Positions 16,479 to 25,067 of a DNA stretch of 64,000 nucleotides are shown here, piece after piece. A program made the translations under genes and the position numbers. The first letter of the stretch is position 1. Each line of letters opens with the position of its first letter. The notes under the pieces are model-generated. The model searched no databases and was not told the origin of the DNA. It worked only from the letters and a program-made list of their open reading frames with translations. The DNA lies in contig DAMCZI010000004.1 of the NCBI GenBank assembly GCA_032095175.1, positions 124,001-188,000 on the forward strand, read 5' to 3'. Source of the stretch: DAMCZI01 sp032095175 (GTDB lineage Bacteria > Bacillota > Clostridia > Clostridiales > Caloramatoraceae).

Positions 16479-17198
16479 TTAAGCTCTCTTAACACTAAGA
16501 CGATTTATTCTAATGAAATCCTGTGCCAGTGGGGTAATAACCGCTTTCTTAGAAACTACAACTTCATTAACCCCTTTTCTGCAAAGCTTTCTTAAATCAG
16601 CCTCAGATATAAGTTTTTTGCCTATTAAATCTACGGAATTTACAGTGTGACATTCTTTAACTTGGGGGGTACACTGTATTTCCTTTTCTGCTTCTACTGC
16701 CTCAACCTTTTCAATTTCCTTTATCTCATTGGTGCCAAGTATATCCCTATAGTTCTTTATCAGCTTAACTCCATAATCAACAAGCTTTTTCTCAAAGCCC
16801 TGATAAAGCTCTATAAGTGAACTGCTTGCAGTACCTAAATACCTTCTATATTCAATTCCATCCTCAAGCAGGTAAACATTTTTGCCCATAAGCAGGAAGT
16901 TCATTATAATCTCTTCCATACTATTGCTGCACAATCCATTAGCTATTGATGCTATCTGCTTGTTTCCTACTCTGCATACTATACATGCTTCATATTCTTC
17001 TACCTTGCAATCAATGCTATCCAAAGAATCAACATCATATTCTTCATTAAGCGCTTCTCTTATAGTTTCCAAGCATCCACAGGAGGCTGAATCCAAAAGG
17101 AGTATCTTTTTTTTCTTTGTCTCAGTGACTTTCTCTAAAGCTCCCAGCCTATTCATGACCTCTTTTGTTATAAGATCAATGAGCTTCTGCATGTCCAT
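16479..17198 (-). CDS. Uncharacterised ethanolamine-operon protein
   Basis: A 239-residue protein found in firmicute eut loci, with no known activity (the family described by TIGR02536, as I recall). The N-terminal helix MQKLIDLITKEVMNRLG looks like a compartment-targeting helix. A central flavodoxin-like part follows (KKILLLDSASCGC, YEACIVCRVGNKQIA). An acidic linker then leads to a C-terminal module, GVNEVVVSKKAVITPLAQDF, that resembles the N-terminal strand-loop module of EutT. It sits between eutJ and eutN. The gap to eutJ is 13 bp. Confidence 0.75.
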   Translation of the reverse strand: MDMQKLIDLITKEVMNRLGALEKVTETKKKKILLLDSASCGCLETIREALNEEYDVDSLDSIDCKVEEYEACIVCRVGNKQIASIANGLCSNSMEEIIMNFLLMGKNVYLLEDGIEYRRYLGTASSSLIELYQGFEKKLVDYGVKLIKNYRDILGTNEIKEIEKVEAVEAEKEIQCTPQVKECHTVNSVDLIGKKLISEADLRKLCRKGVNEVVVSKKAVITPLAQDFIRINRLSVKRA

Positions 17199-17211
17199 CC
17201 AATCACATCCT

Positions 17212-18039
17212 TTATTCCGAGCAGTTCATTGCGATTCCAAGGGGGGTTACTAAAAATGGATTCAATGGTTTTACAGTCTTAACTCCTGTTTCCTTTTCAA
17301 TTACCCTTTCAATTCCCTCAAGACAGCATGTACCGCCTACCAGATAAATTGTATCTACGGTAAAATTTTTTATATGAGTTTTTATTATTGAAGCAACCTT
17401 TTGTATAACAGGGGTAACTATTGTAAATACTTCCCTCTGGTTTTCCTTTGCCTTCTTCAGCTTTTCTGCTTCCTCAAAGCTTATTCTATAATTTCCTGCG
17501 ATAACTAAACTAAGTTGTGTTCCTCCAGTAGCTTCGTCTGCAGTGTATACAACTGAACCATCCTTAAATATGGAAAGTCCCGTAGTTCCACCACCTATAT
17601 CAACAACTACTCCATCCCTTACTCCAAGCACTGCATTAGCTGCAGTTGGTTCATCCAAAATGTCAGTTACTTCAAAGCCTGCACCTTCAACCACATACTT
17701 GTGGGTTGCACAGTCTCTTTCTCCTGTTCCTGGTGGAACTGCAATAGCTGCCTTTATCAGTTCAACACCAAGCTTTTCTTCTATATTTCTTTTAAGTTTT
17801 CTAACAATCTGTGTTGCTCCTACAAAATCAACCACAAGTCCATCTTTAACAACCTGTGCAAATTCCATTTCACAGGCAACGGGATTTTTATCTTTATCTA
17901 GAACAACTAGAACTATATATGCTGTACCAAGGTCAACACCTGTTATCAGTTCTTCATTTGCTTTTATCTCTCGTGGACAACCAATGGTTTTTTCAACAGC
18001 CGATATTAGGCTGTTTGCTCTGCTGAAATCACTCATCAT
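17212..18039 (-). CDS. eutJ: EutJ, actin/Hsp70-fold chaperone-like protein
   Basis: A 275-residue ATPase-fold protein. GVDLGTAYIVLVVLD (phosphate 1 loop), VVDIGGGTTGLSIF (phosphate 2) and LVGGTCCLEGIERV (adenosine motif) mark the DnaK/actin superfamily, and AVPPGTGERD is typical of EutJ. It is proposed in the family to act as a chaperone during compartment assembly; the client is unknown. It starts MMSDFSRAN or at the second methionine. It lies 11 bp after pduL. Confidence 0.9.
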   Translation of the reverse strand: MMSDFSRANSLISAVEKTIGCPREIKANEELITGVDLGTAYIVLVVLDKDKNPVACEMEFAQVVKDGLVVDFVGATQIVRKLKRNIEEKLGVELIKAAIAVPPGTGERDCATHKYVVEGAGFEVTDILDEPTAANAVLGVRDGVVVDIGGGTTGLSIFKDGSVVYTADEATGGTQLSLVIAGNYRISFEEAEKLKKAKENQREVFTIVTPVIQKVASIIKTHIKNFTVDTIYLVGGTCCLEGIERVIEKETGVKTVKPLNPFLVTPLGIAMNCSE

Positions 18040-18050
18040 AATTTTCCTTC

Positions 18051-18686
18051 CTATTTTATGATTCTTGCAAAGGTACCTTTTTTATAGCCACAGGCATTGG
18101 CTTCATCATAATCAATATGCATAAATGTTCTGTAATTTTCATTTACTCTTATTACAACATCGTGGAATACTAATGGTCTTTCTCCACATACTTCAACGCT
18201 TACAGTATCCTTATCCTTTACACCAAATATTGCTGCATCCTCTGGATATACGTGAATGTGTCTTTTTGCAACTATAGCGCCTTCCTTTAAGGTAATCTGT
18301 CCTTTTTCAGTTGCTATTGTTATTGGTGCACTTCCACTAAGTTTTCCAGACTCCCTTACAGGTGCCTTTACTCCAATAATTACTGCGTCTGTTAAAGATA
18401 GCTCAACCTGTGTTTCTTTTCTAGCTGGCCCTAAAACAGCAATGTTCTTAACTGTCCCCTTTGGTCCAATAAGACTTACTCTTTCAGCACATGCATATTG
18501 TCCAGGTTGGGATAGGTCTTTAACCTTTGTTAATTCATATCCTTCTCCAAATAGTATATCTATTGCTTCTCTTGAAAGATGAACGTGCCTGCCTGATGCT
18601 TCAACAGGTATTTGAAATCTCTCATTTATCTTCTCAACTATCATGTCAACTAAAGCATCTATATTTATATCCTGCAAAATTGTCAC
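18051..18686 (-). CDS. pduL: PduL-type phosphotransacylase
   Basis: A 211-residue PduL family enzyme that converts acetyl-CoA plus phosphate to acetyl phosphate and CoA, recycling CoA in the compartment. The zinc-binding histidines are visible in ASGRHVHLS, VAKRHIHVYP and FMHIDYDEANACG. The N-terminal helix INIDALVDMIVEKINERF is a typical targeting peptide. It replaces the Pta-type EutD used by enteric eut operons. The ATG overlaps no gene but follows eutT by 4 bp. Confidence 0.93.
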   Translation of the reverse strand: MTILQDINIDALVDMIVEKINERFQIPVEASGRHVHLSREAIDILFGEGYELTKVKDLSQPGQYACAERVSLIGPKGTVKNIAVLGPARKETQVELSLTDAVIIGVKAPVRESGKLSGSAPITIATEKGQITLKEGAIVAKRHIHVYPEDAAIFGVKDKDTVSVEVCGERPLVFHDVVIRVNENYRTFMHIDYDEANACGYKKGTFARIIK

Positions 18687-18690
18687 CTCT

Positions 18691-19452
18691 TTACCTGTAC
18701 TTTCCCGCTACTAGCTTGCACATCATTATATAGAAACAACTGCTTAACCTGTTTAAGTGTCTTATAATATCTTCCCTTGTGATTTCACCTTCCTCATTTT
18801 TAAAGGCAGTGAATGCACATATTTCTACTTCCCTTGTGGCACTTCTTATACTGTTAAGAGCAACCACAAGCTCACCCATCTTGTAGTTTGGAAGTATGTG
18901 ATCTACGTTAAGATACTTCTTTGGATTATGGGATATCTCCCTTAATTCAGAATCATTCATACCTAAAAGCACAATATCATCAAGTTTTTCATTTAAAACC
19001 TCTGCTCTTAGAATGTTTCTAACAAATCCTAGTATCTCTTCGAGATCCTTTAATACTTCTGAGGTACCAAGCTTGTTTGCAAGTACTTGAGTTTCAAGTA
19101 TTTTTGATTGAAGGCTGTCAAGCTTACCCCTTAGAAGTATTCTTTTATGATCCTTGTTAACCAGCTTGTTTCCATAAAGCTGAGTCATATGCTCTGGCTT
19201 ATTTTCAACATATCCGCCCATTGGGCAGACATATTTAGGAAAAATCTTTCCTGGTTCTTCTTTAACTTCAGAGCCAGTCTGTTTGTTTGATTTCTCAGAA
19301 CTTTTATTCTCAACTACTACTAGCTTTATATTCTTTTCCTGTAGGTATTGTCTTGCTGAGGGAGTAACTATAACGTCTTTTGTTACTTCATATTCCTTTA
19401 AGTCCTTACCTCTCAGCTTTCCCCTGAGTTCATATTCCGTTAATACGCTCAT
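18691..19452 (-). CDS. eutT: EutT, cob(I)alamin adenosyltransferase
   Basis: A 253-residue protein that makes adenosylcobalamin for EutBC from ATP and cob(I)alamin. The N-terminal module YEVTKDVIVTPSARQYLQE is followed by a basic linker, then PEHMTQLYG and KDHKRILLRGKLDSLQ, which are characteristic of EutT; the rest is a helical bundle. A CPMGG segment stands where the enteric enzyme has its metal-binding cysteines, but with a single cysteine, so metal use may differ. A 245-bp gap with two stem-loops separates it from eutM. Confidence 0.9.
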   Translation of the reverse strand: MSVLTEYELRGKLRGKDLKEYEVTKDVIVTPSARQYLQEKNIKLVVVENKSSEKSNKQTGSEVKEEPGKIFPKYVCPMGGYVENKPEHMTQLYGNKLVNKDHKRILLRGKLDSLQSKILETQVLANKLGTSEVLKDLEEILGFVRNILRAEVLNEKLDDIVLLGMNDSELREISHNPKKYLNVDHILPNYKMGELVVALNSIRSATREVEICAFTAFKNEEGEITREDIIRHLNRLSSCFYIMMCKLVAGKYR

Positions 19453-19500
19453 GTTCTCACATCCTTTGGGGATTGATAAAAACTATATTTATTTTACACA

Positions 19501-19547
19501 AACATACTATCCGCTAAAACCCTGTGGTTGATGCGGATAGTATGTCA
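19501..19547 (-). other. Stem-loop in the eutM-eutT gap
   Basis: ACATACTATCCGC and GCGGATAGTATGT form a perfect 13-bp stem. On the minus strand only TTTGTGTAAA follows, so termination would be inefficient. With the neighbouring long hairpin it may lower or stabilise distal expression. I see no A1/G4 hexaloop pair here, so it is not an EutV site. Confidence 0.6.
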
Positions 19548-19661
19548 CTATGCAAAGTGAAATTCTATTACATTCCGCCTTTTCAAACAGCCTAGGGTCG
19601 AACCAATTTTACAGGGCTGTTTGAAAAGACGGAATATAAAGAATTTAATTACTTTGCATAT
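19548..19661. repeat. Long hairpin repeat in the eutM-eutT gap
   Basis: The outer arms CTATGCAAAGT / ACTTTGCATATAG and the inner arms ATTCCGYCTTTTCAAACAGCC / GGCTGTTTGAAAAGRCGGAAT build an imperfect hairpin of about 110 nt. The element at 26634-26697 shares the GGCTGTYTGAAAA arms. It looks like a non-autonomous insertion (MITE-like) or a REP-type element within the operon. No gene is seen. Confidence 0.65.
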
Positions 19662-19697
19662 AGGTATTAGCTTTTACCCTATTTATTCCCTATTTAA

Positions 19698-19982
19698 TTA
19701 TGCTTCTACCTTTGGAAGTATAGCGTCAACTTCACTATGTGGTCTTGGGATTACATGAACTGAAACAAGTTCTCCAACTCTTTCTGCAGCTGCTGCACCA
19801 GCGTCAGTTGCTGCCTTAACAGCTCCAACGTCTCCTCTAACCATAACAGTTACAAGTCCTCCACCAACGTGTACCTTTCCTACAAGTGTAACGTTAGCTG
19901 CCTTTACCATTGAATCTGCTGCTTCGATTGCTCCTACTAAACCTTTAGTTTCGATCATTCCTAATGCATTTGTATTTGCCAT
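19698..19982 (-). CDS. eutM: EutM, hexameric BMC shell protein
   Basis: A 94-residue canonical BMC-domain protein, with ALGMIETKGLVGAIEAADSMV at the start, GDVGAVKAATDAGAAAA in the middle and HVIPRPHSEVDAILP at the end. EutM hexamers tile most of the shell facets and form small-molecule pores. The ATG follows TTAGGAGGAATTTCAA, one of the best ribosome sites of the operon, which fits a highly expressed structural protein. It is 43 bp after eutE. Confidence 0.97.
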   Translation of the reverse strand: MANTNALGMIETKGLVGAIEAADSMVKAANVTLVGKVHVGGGLVTVMVRGDVGAVKAATDAGAAAAERVGELVSVHVIPRPHSEVDAILPKVEA

Positions 19983-20025
19983 TTGAAATTCCTCCTAAAA
20001 TTTAATTTATTTTTTATAATTTATT

Positions 20026-21489
20026 TTATTTTTTTAGTCTTTCAAGAATCTTTTCAATTAACATGCTTACAAGCTCTTCTGGTATTTCAACTGAACTAGT
20101 TGAAGTACTTGATGTCTTTGGTCTTAAATCTTCAAGTTCTTTAACTCCATATGCAACTCTTCTGATGTTAAGAAGGTTCATAGGGCTAACGTTGTCAGAA
20201 GTTGAACTTCCTCCAACTGCACCACAGCCTAGTGTAAGTGCTGGTGCTATGTTAGTTGAACCACCTATTCCACCAAGAGCTCCTGGAGTGTTTACAAGGA
20301 ATCTTGAAACTGGTACTCTAACTGCGAATTCTCTTATTATCTCATCGTTGTTGGAGTGGATTATACATGTATGTCCTGCTCCTTCATTGTTAAGAATTTC
20401 GATGCATCTTTCGCATGCCTTTTCAACGTTTTCTTCACAGTAGAATGCAAGTATTGGAGTAAGCTTTTCTCTTGAATATGGAACATTGTGTCCAACCCTT
20501 GTTTCTTCTGCAAGAAGAATTCTTGTACCAGCTGGTATATTTAGGTTAGCAAGCTTTGCTATTGTCTCAACACTCTTTCCAACTATCTGTGGATTCATTG
20601 TTCCATTGCTTCTCATTATGAAGCCTGCAAGCTTGTCTGCTTCTTCCTTAGTAAGGAAGTATCCACCCTGCTTTTTAACCTCTTCTACAACCTTGTCCTT
20701 TATGCATGCTTCAGCAACAATTGACTGCTCTGATGCACATATAGTACCGTTATCAAAGGTCTTACTATCAAATATTCTCTTAACAGCAAGTGCTATATCG
20801 GCAGATTTTTCTATAAAAGCTGGTCCGTTTCCTGGTCCAACTCCTATAGCTGGTGTTCCTGAGCTGTATGCTGCCTTAACCATTGCTGAGCCACCAGTTG
20901 CAAGTATAAGGTTTGTATCCTTATGCTTCATTAGCTCATCGGTTGCCTGCATTGTAGGAATAGTTATACATCCTATAATTCCCTCAGGTGCACCTGCTTT
21001 TACAGCAGCCTCAGTTATTATTCTTACTGTTTCCAATATACACTTCTTTGCGTTTGGATGTGGTGAGAATATTATTGCATTTCCTGCCTTGATTGAAATC
21101 AATGTCTTGAATAATACTGTTGAGGTTGGGTTTGTTGAAGGTATTAAACCTGCAACTACTCCTACTGGAACAGCAACATCAAGTACTTTGTTTTCCTTAT
21201 CCTCGTTGATTATTCCAACGGTTTTCATATCCTTTATGCTTTCGTAAACAATTCTGCTTCCAAACAGATTCTTTACTATCTTGTCTTCCCACTTTCCAAA
21301 GCCTGTTTCCTCATTAGCCATTTTAGCTAGCTTTTCCGCATTTGCTTCTCCAGCTTCTGCAATGGCCTTAACTATTCTATCTATTTCAGCCTGGCTCATT
21401 TGAGCAAGCTTCTTTTGTGCTTCTTTCGCCTTTGCTATAAGGCATCTTACTTCCTGTATGGACATCAAGTCCTTATCCATAAGTTCCAC
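20026..21489 (-). CDS. eutE: EutE, CoA-acylating acetaldehyde dehydrogenase
   Basis: A 487-residue aldehyde dehydrogenase that oxidises acetaldehyde with NAD+ and CoA to acetyl-CoA. The catalytic cysteine is in NGTICASEQS near residue 251; ATGGSAMVKAAYSSG and GVGPGNGPAF are family motifs. After a serine/threonine-rich linker the C-terminus ends in an amphipathic helix, PEELVSMLIEKILERLKK, which I interpret as a compartment-targeting peptide. The start is a GTG at 21489 that overlaps the TAG of the upstream BMC gene, eight bases after AGAAGGAGG. Confidence 0.95.
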   Translation of the reverse strand: MELMDKDLMSIQEVRCLIAKAKEAQKKLAQMSQAEIDRIVKAIAEAGEANAEKLAKMANEETGFGKWEDKIVKNLFGSRIVYESIKDMKTVGIINEDKENKVLDVAVPVGVVAGLIPSTNPTSTVLFKTLISIKAGNAIIFSPHPNAKKCILETVRIITEAAVKAGAPEGIIGCITIPTMQATDELMKHKDTNLILATGGSAMVKAAYSSGTPAIGVGPGNGPAFIEKSADIALAVKRIFDSKTFDNGTICASEQSIVAEACIKDKVVEEVKKQGGYFLTKEEADKLAGFIMRSNGTMNPQIVGKSVETIAKLANLNIPAGTRILLAEETRVGHNVPYSREKLTPILAFYCEENVEKACERCIEILNNEGAGHTCIIHSNNDEIIREFAVRVPVSRFLVNTPGALGGIGGSTNIAPALTLGCGAVGGSSTSDNVSPMNLLNIRRVAYGVKELEDLRPKTSSTSTSSVEIPEELVSMLIEKILERLKK

Positions 21490-22085
21490 TAGCTATCCCT
21501 CCTTCTGTAGAAGCTTCTTATTTCGTCGATTAGTTTATCTTTTTTTGCAAACTTAATCTGTTTGTTTGTCATTGAAGGGAGCTTTAACTTTCTGGCTAAT
21601 TGCCTTAATTCAGCAACAGTCTTTTTCTCAAGATCGTCTTCATTAACTTCCTTCTTCTCTTCTGTTTCTTTAGCACTAATTTCTTCGGCCTTAGCTTCTT
21701 CTTTTTCTTCTATCTTTTCTATAACTTCTTCAGCATTCTCTTCTTCAACTGGAAGTTCTACTTTTTTTGAAGCCTCCTCCTTTATTTCAGGAGTTTCCTT
21801 CTTTTCAGCTGATTTAGGTACAATAATCTTCCAGGTTTCATCTGTTGGTCTGGGGATTACATGGGATGTAACCCTAACCCCCAGCCTAAGAACAGCTGCA
21901 TGAGCCGCCTCAACGGATGCCTGAACTGCAGCAACATCTCCTTCAACTTTAACTGTAACAATACCACCTGTTACAAAGTCATTTCCGATAAGTCTAACGT
22001 TTGCTGACTTTAAAGCTGCATCAGCAGCCTCTATTGCACCCAGATAGCCGTAGACCTCTATTAGGCCCAATGCTTCTCTTTTCAT
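21489..22085 (-). CDS. eutK: EutK-like BMC shell protein with C-terminal SAP/Rho-N-like tail
   Basis: A 198-residue protein. Residues 1-85 are a BMC domain (ALGLIEVYGYLGAIEAADAAL, HVIPRPTDETW). A highly acidic, glutamate/lysine-rich linker runs from about 95 to 150. The tail (KKTVAELRQLARKLKLPS, KDKLIDEIRSFYRRR) resembles the SAP/Rho-N helix-extended-loop-helix that binds nucleic acid. EutK of enteric bacteria likewise joins a BMC domain to a nucleic-acid-binding type domain, but of another fold. It lies 19 bp after eutL and overlaps eutE by one base. Confidence 0.8.
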   Translation of the reverse strand: MKREALGLIEVYGYLGAIEAADAALKSANVRLIGNDFVTGGIVTVKVEGDVAAVQASVEAAHAAVLRLGVRVTSHVIPRPTDETWKIIVPKSAEKKETPEIKEEASKKVELPVEEENAEEVIEKIEEKEEAKAEEISAKETEEKKEVNEDDLEKKTVAELRQLARKLKLPSMTNKQIKFAKKDKLIDEIRSFYRRRDS

Positions 22086-22104
22086 AATTTCACCTTACTA
22101 ACAA

Positions 22105-22758
22105 TTAGTAGTTTGTTGGGTTTTCTGCAACAAACTGTACTGCAGCTGCAAATGCATCACATGCTGCCTTACATGCTGACTGGCTTCCTGTTAAAAGTCC
22201 TCCACCAAAGTTTGTTTCTGAAGGTGGTCCGTAGAATGCTGCAAGCTGACAATCAGCTGCCTTAAGTGCTGCATCAAGTCCGTACATAGCTTCAAGTGGT
22301 GGAGCTATAAGGTACGCTATAGCCTCTCCTTCTTGAACATTTGCTACCTTTGAAAGGTATGTTCCTGTTCTTGATATACAGTGTGCAAAGTATGGTACTG
22401 AATCATCTTCATTTGCACTTGTAAAGTGAGCACCATTTTCTATATAATCAATTGCTGCGTTAAGTCCGCTTCTAACTTCTGCTGGGTTTGGTCCTGCAAG
22501 TATTCCTATTACTTCTCCAACAAGCTTTGTGCTTGCATTTGCTGAACCTGCGTACATTGACTTAGCATATACTACATCAACATCAGCTTTCTTTGTTGCT
22601 TCATCAAGAGCTGTGTAAGTTACGTCATCTATATCAGCTGTTATCATTCCTATACTCTTGTGGTGTGGCTCAAGATTGAAAGCCTTTGCCATATCAGGGT
22701 TAACGTTTGATATTATCTTTACACTGAGGACTGTAGCACGAAGTGCATCGTTTTTCAT
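22105..22758 (-). CDS. eutL: EutL, tandem-BMC trimeric shell protein
   Basis: A 217-residue protein with two circularly permuted BMC domains (about 1-110 and 115-217), forming a pseudohexameric trimer with a gated central pore. ALRATVLSVKIISNVNPDMA at the start and YGPPSETNFGGGLLTGSQSAC near the end are characteristic. A gated pore may pass large cofactors such as cobalamin. It starts 18 bp after eutC with AGGAGGGAATTTCA upstream of its ATG. Confidence 0.95.
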   Translation of the reverse strand: MKNDALRATVLSVKIISNVNPDMAKAFNLEPHHKSIGMITADIDDVTYTALDEATKKADVDVVYAKSMYAGSANASTKLVGEVIGILAGPNPAEVRSGLNAAIDYIENGAHFTSANEDDSVPYFAHCISRTGTYLSKVANVQEGEAIAYLIAPPLEAMYGLDAALKAADCQLAAFYGPPSETNFGGGLLTGSQSACKAACDAFAAAVQFVAENPTNY

Positions 22759-22776
22759 TGAAATTCCCTCCTAAAA

Positions 22777-23664
22777 TTAAAGTTTTAGATCAATTCCGCT
22801 TGCTTTCTTTTCAAGCATAGTCTTTATTAATTCTGCTATATGAGCACCTGCTTCAACTGGAGGTGTACCTCCCTTGTGTATGTTGGATATAACAGTTCTC
22901 TTTGCTTCTGGCATATCAACATATCCCTTGTATGCTATATATGCACTCATACTTTCTGCAGTAACTAGACCTGGTCTTTCTCCTATAAGAACACATGTTA
23001 CATCTGCTCCTGTAGTTTCACTTACAACGTCCATTGCTCCAACTCTTCCGTTCTTTACAAAGAAAGGAGTTCCAACCTTTACTCCGTATACTTCAAGTCC
23101 CTGGATTATTGCTGGAAGTACATCCTTTACGTTAGCTTCAATTGCAGCTGAGCTTAGTCCATCTGATACATAAATTTGTACCTGAGGCTTCATCTGGCAC
23201 TTTTCTTTTATTGCCTTTATTCCCTCTTCGTTTATCTTTCTTCCAAGGTCAGGTCTTGTGATGTACTCATCCTTGTTTGAGCAAAGTGTCTCAACTTCAA
23301 AGAGGTTCATTTCCTTTAGGAAATCCTCTGAAACATATGAGAATACTGCGTCCTGTGCTGCAGCGTGGTCTGCTCTAAATCTTAGGGATGTTACTGTCTT
23401 GTATCTTGAGCCTGCTCTCCAGATACCTATTCTTGAAGGAGTTGCTTCCTTCATCTTTAAATATCCGTTTAGATCAGCAGGATTTGGAACTAAAAGCTGC
23501 TTTTTGATGTCGATTGCTGTTATGTCATCGATTATTCCGTCCTCAACGTCCTGGCTTTTTACTTCACAGTTGTTAACTGGCTCAGCCTTTTCTTCAGTCT
23601 TACCAGCTGTCATTTCAACTAGAACCTGTTCAACTAATTTCTTTAAATCCATTTCTGATATCAT
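22777..23664 (-). CDS. eutC: EutC, ethanolamine ammonia-lyase small subunit
   Basis: A 295-residue subunit which, with EutB, cleaves ethanolamine to acetaldehyde and ammonia using adenosylcobalamin. The N-terminal helix LKKLVEQVLVEMTAGK plus a variable linker is the known type of targeting sequence for this subunit. The conserved part contains RIGIWRAGSRYKT, LRFRADHAAAQDAV and VYVSDGLSSAAIEAN-like sequence (here IYVSDGLSSAAIE). It lies 17 bp downstream of eutB, which suits equal expression of the two subunits. Confidence 0.97.
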   Translation of the reverse strand: MISEMDLKKLVEQVLVEMTAGKTEEKAEPVNNCEVKSQDVEDGIIDDITAIDIKKQLLVPNPADLNGYLKMKEATPSRIGIWRAGSRYKTVTSLRFRADHAAAQDAVFSYVSEDFLKEMNLFEVETLCSNKDEYITRPDLGRKINEEGIKAIKEKCQMKPQVQIYVSDGLSSAAIEANVKDVLPAIIQGLEVYGVKVGTPFFVKNGRVGAMDVVSETTGADVTCVLIGERPGLVTAESMSAYIAYKGYVDMPEAKRTVISNIHKGGTPPVEAGAHIAELIKTMLEKKASGIDLKL

Positions 23665-23681
23665 GCTCCGTCCCCCCTTTT

Positions 23682-25046
23682 TTATTTAAGAAATATGGAT
23701 GCGTCTCCAGCTTTTGAAGTAAGCTTTCCGTTTTCCATTAAGCCCATCTTTTCCATCCATACTTCGAATTCCTGTATTGGTCTTAATCCAAGAAGCTCTC
23801 TTAATGTAGGAGTTTCATGGTATCCTGTACACTGATAGTTAAGCATTACGTCATCACCATGTGGTATTCCCATGAAGTAGTTACATCCTGCTGCACTTAA
23901 TAGTACTGCAAGGTTTTCTATATCGTTCTGGTCTGCCTTCATATGGTTTGTGTAACAAGCGTCACATCCCATTGAGATTCCAGTTAATTTACCCATAAAG
24001 TGGTCCTCAAGTCCTGCTCTTATAACCTGCTTGCTGTCATATAGGTATTCTGGTCCTATAAATCCAACAACTGTGTTAACTATGAATGGATCAAATTTCT
24101 TTGCAAATCCATAGCATCTAGCTTCCATAGTTACCTGGTCAGCATCATAGTGTCCACCTGATGAAAGCTCTGAACCCTGTCCAGTTTCAAAGTACATTAC
24201 GTTTGGACCTGCAGCAGTTCCTTCCTTTAATGCAAGCTGTCTAGCTTCTTCAATCATGTCTCCAGTTATACCAAATGCTTCGTTACTCTTCTGTGATCCT
24301 GCAATACTCTGGAATATAAGGTCAGTTGGTGCTCCCTTTCTTATACATTCCATCTGAGTTGTAACGTGTGCAAGTACGCATATCTGAGTTGGGATTTCCC
24401 ACTTTCTCTTAAACTCATCAAATCTCTTTAATACCTTGCTTACGCTTTCAACTGAGTCATCAACTGGGTTTAATCCTATAACAGCGTCACCAACACCATA
24501 TGTTAAACCTTCCATAAGTGATGCAGTTATTCCGTTTGGGTCATCAGTTGGATGATTTGGCTGAAGTCTTGCTGAAAGTCTTCCCTCTAGGCCTATTGTT
24601 GTGTTACAATGAGCAGTTATTCTAATCTTTCTTGCTGCAACAACAAGGTCAAGGTTTGACATAAGCTTTGCAACAGCTGCAACCATTTCACTTGTTAAAG
24701 CTCTGCTTACCCTCTTTATGTCCTCTCCAGTTGTCTTGTAGTCTAGTAACCATTCTCTGAACTCTGATACTGTCCAATTCTTGATTTCGTTGTAGATTCT
24801 TTCATTTACTGCATCCTGTATAATTCTTGTAACCTCATCAATTTCATAAGGTACTACAGGATTGTTTCTTAGGTCTGCTAGAGTTAATTCCCCTAATACA
24901 ACCTTTGCTGCTACTCTTTCCTCTGCTGAAGTAGCTGCGATTCCGGCTAGCTTGTCTCCGGATTTTTCTTCGTTAGCCTTTGCCAGTACTTCCTTCACTG
25001 ACTTGAATTCATACACGTGGCCAAATAGTTTTGCTTTTAACTTCAC
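23682..25046 (-). CDS. eutB: EutB, ethanolamine ammonia-lyase large subunit
   Basis: A 454-residue catalytic subunit with a TIM-barrel fold that binds ethanolamine and adenosylcobalamin. Family motifs include ITAHCNTTIGLEGRLSARLQPN, DAVIGLNPVDDS, FETGQGSELSSGGH and MGIPHGDDVMLNYQ. Full length compared with the family (about 450). The ATG follows a purine-rich AGGGGTGAATTTAAG, 21 bp after eutA, so eutA, eutB and eutC form a tight block under the antitermination site at 26540-26610. Confidence 0.98.
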   Translation of the reverse strand: MKLKAKLFGHVYEFKSVKEVLAKANEEKSGDKLAGIAATSAEERVAAKVVLGELTLADLRNNPVVPYEIDEVTRIIQDAVNERIYNEIKNWTVSEFREWLLDYKTTGEDIKRVSRALTSEMVAAVAKLMSNLDLVVAARKIRITAHCNTTIGLEGRLSARLQPNHPTDDPNGITASLMEGLTYGVGDAVIGLNPVDDSVESVSKVLKRFDEFKRKWEIPTQICVLAHVTTQMECIRKGAPTDLIFQSIAGSQKSNEAFGITGDMIEEARQLALKEGTAAGPNVMYFETGQGSELSSGGHYDADQVTMEARCYGFAKKFDPFIVNTVVGFIGPEYLYDSKQVIRAGLEDHFMGKLTGISMGCDACYTNHMKADQNDIENLAVLLSAAGCNYFMGIPHGDDVMLNYQCTGYHETPTLRELLGLRPIQEFEVWMEKMGLMENGKLTSKAGDASIFLK

Positions 25047-25067
25047 TTAAATTCACCCCTCTATTTT

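Noticed and set aside
19501..19661. Fourth EutV site upstream of eutT
   Set aside because: The stem-loops here have long loops and no A1/G4 hexaloop pair.
20486..21247. Plus-strand ORF of 253 codons
   Set aside because: It lies wholly antisense to eutE, whose protein is conserved end to end; the ORF shows no domain.
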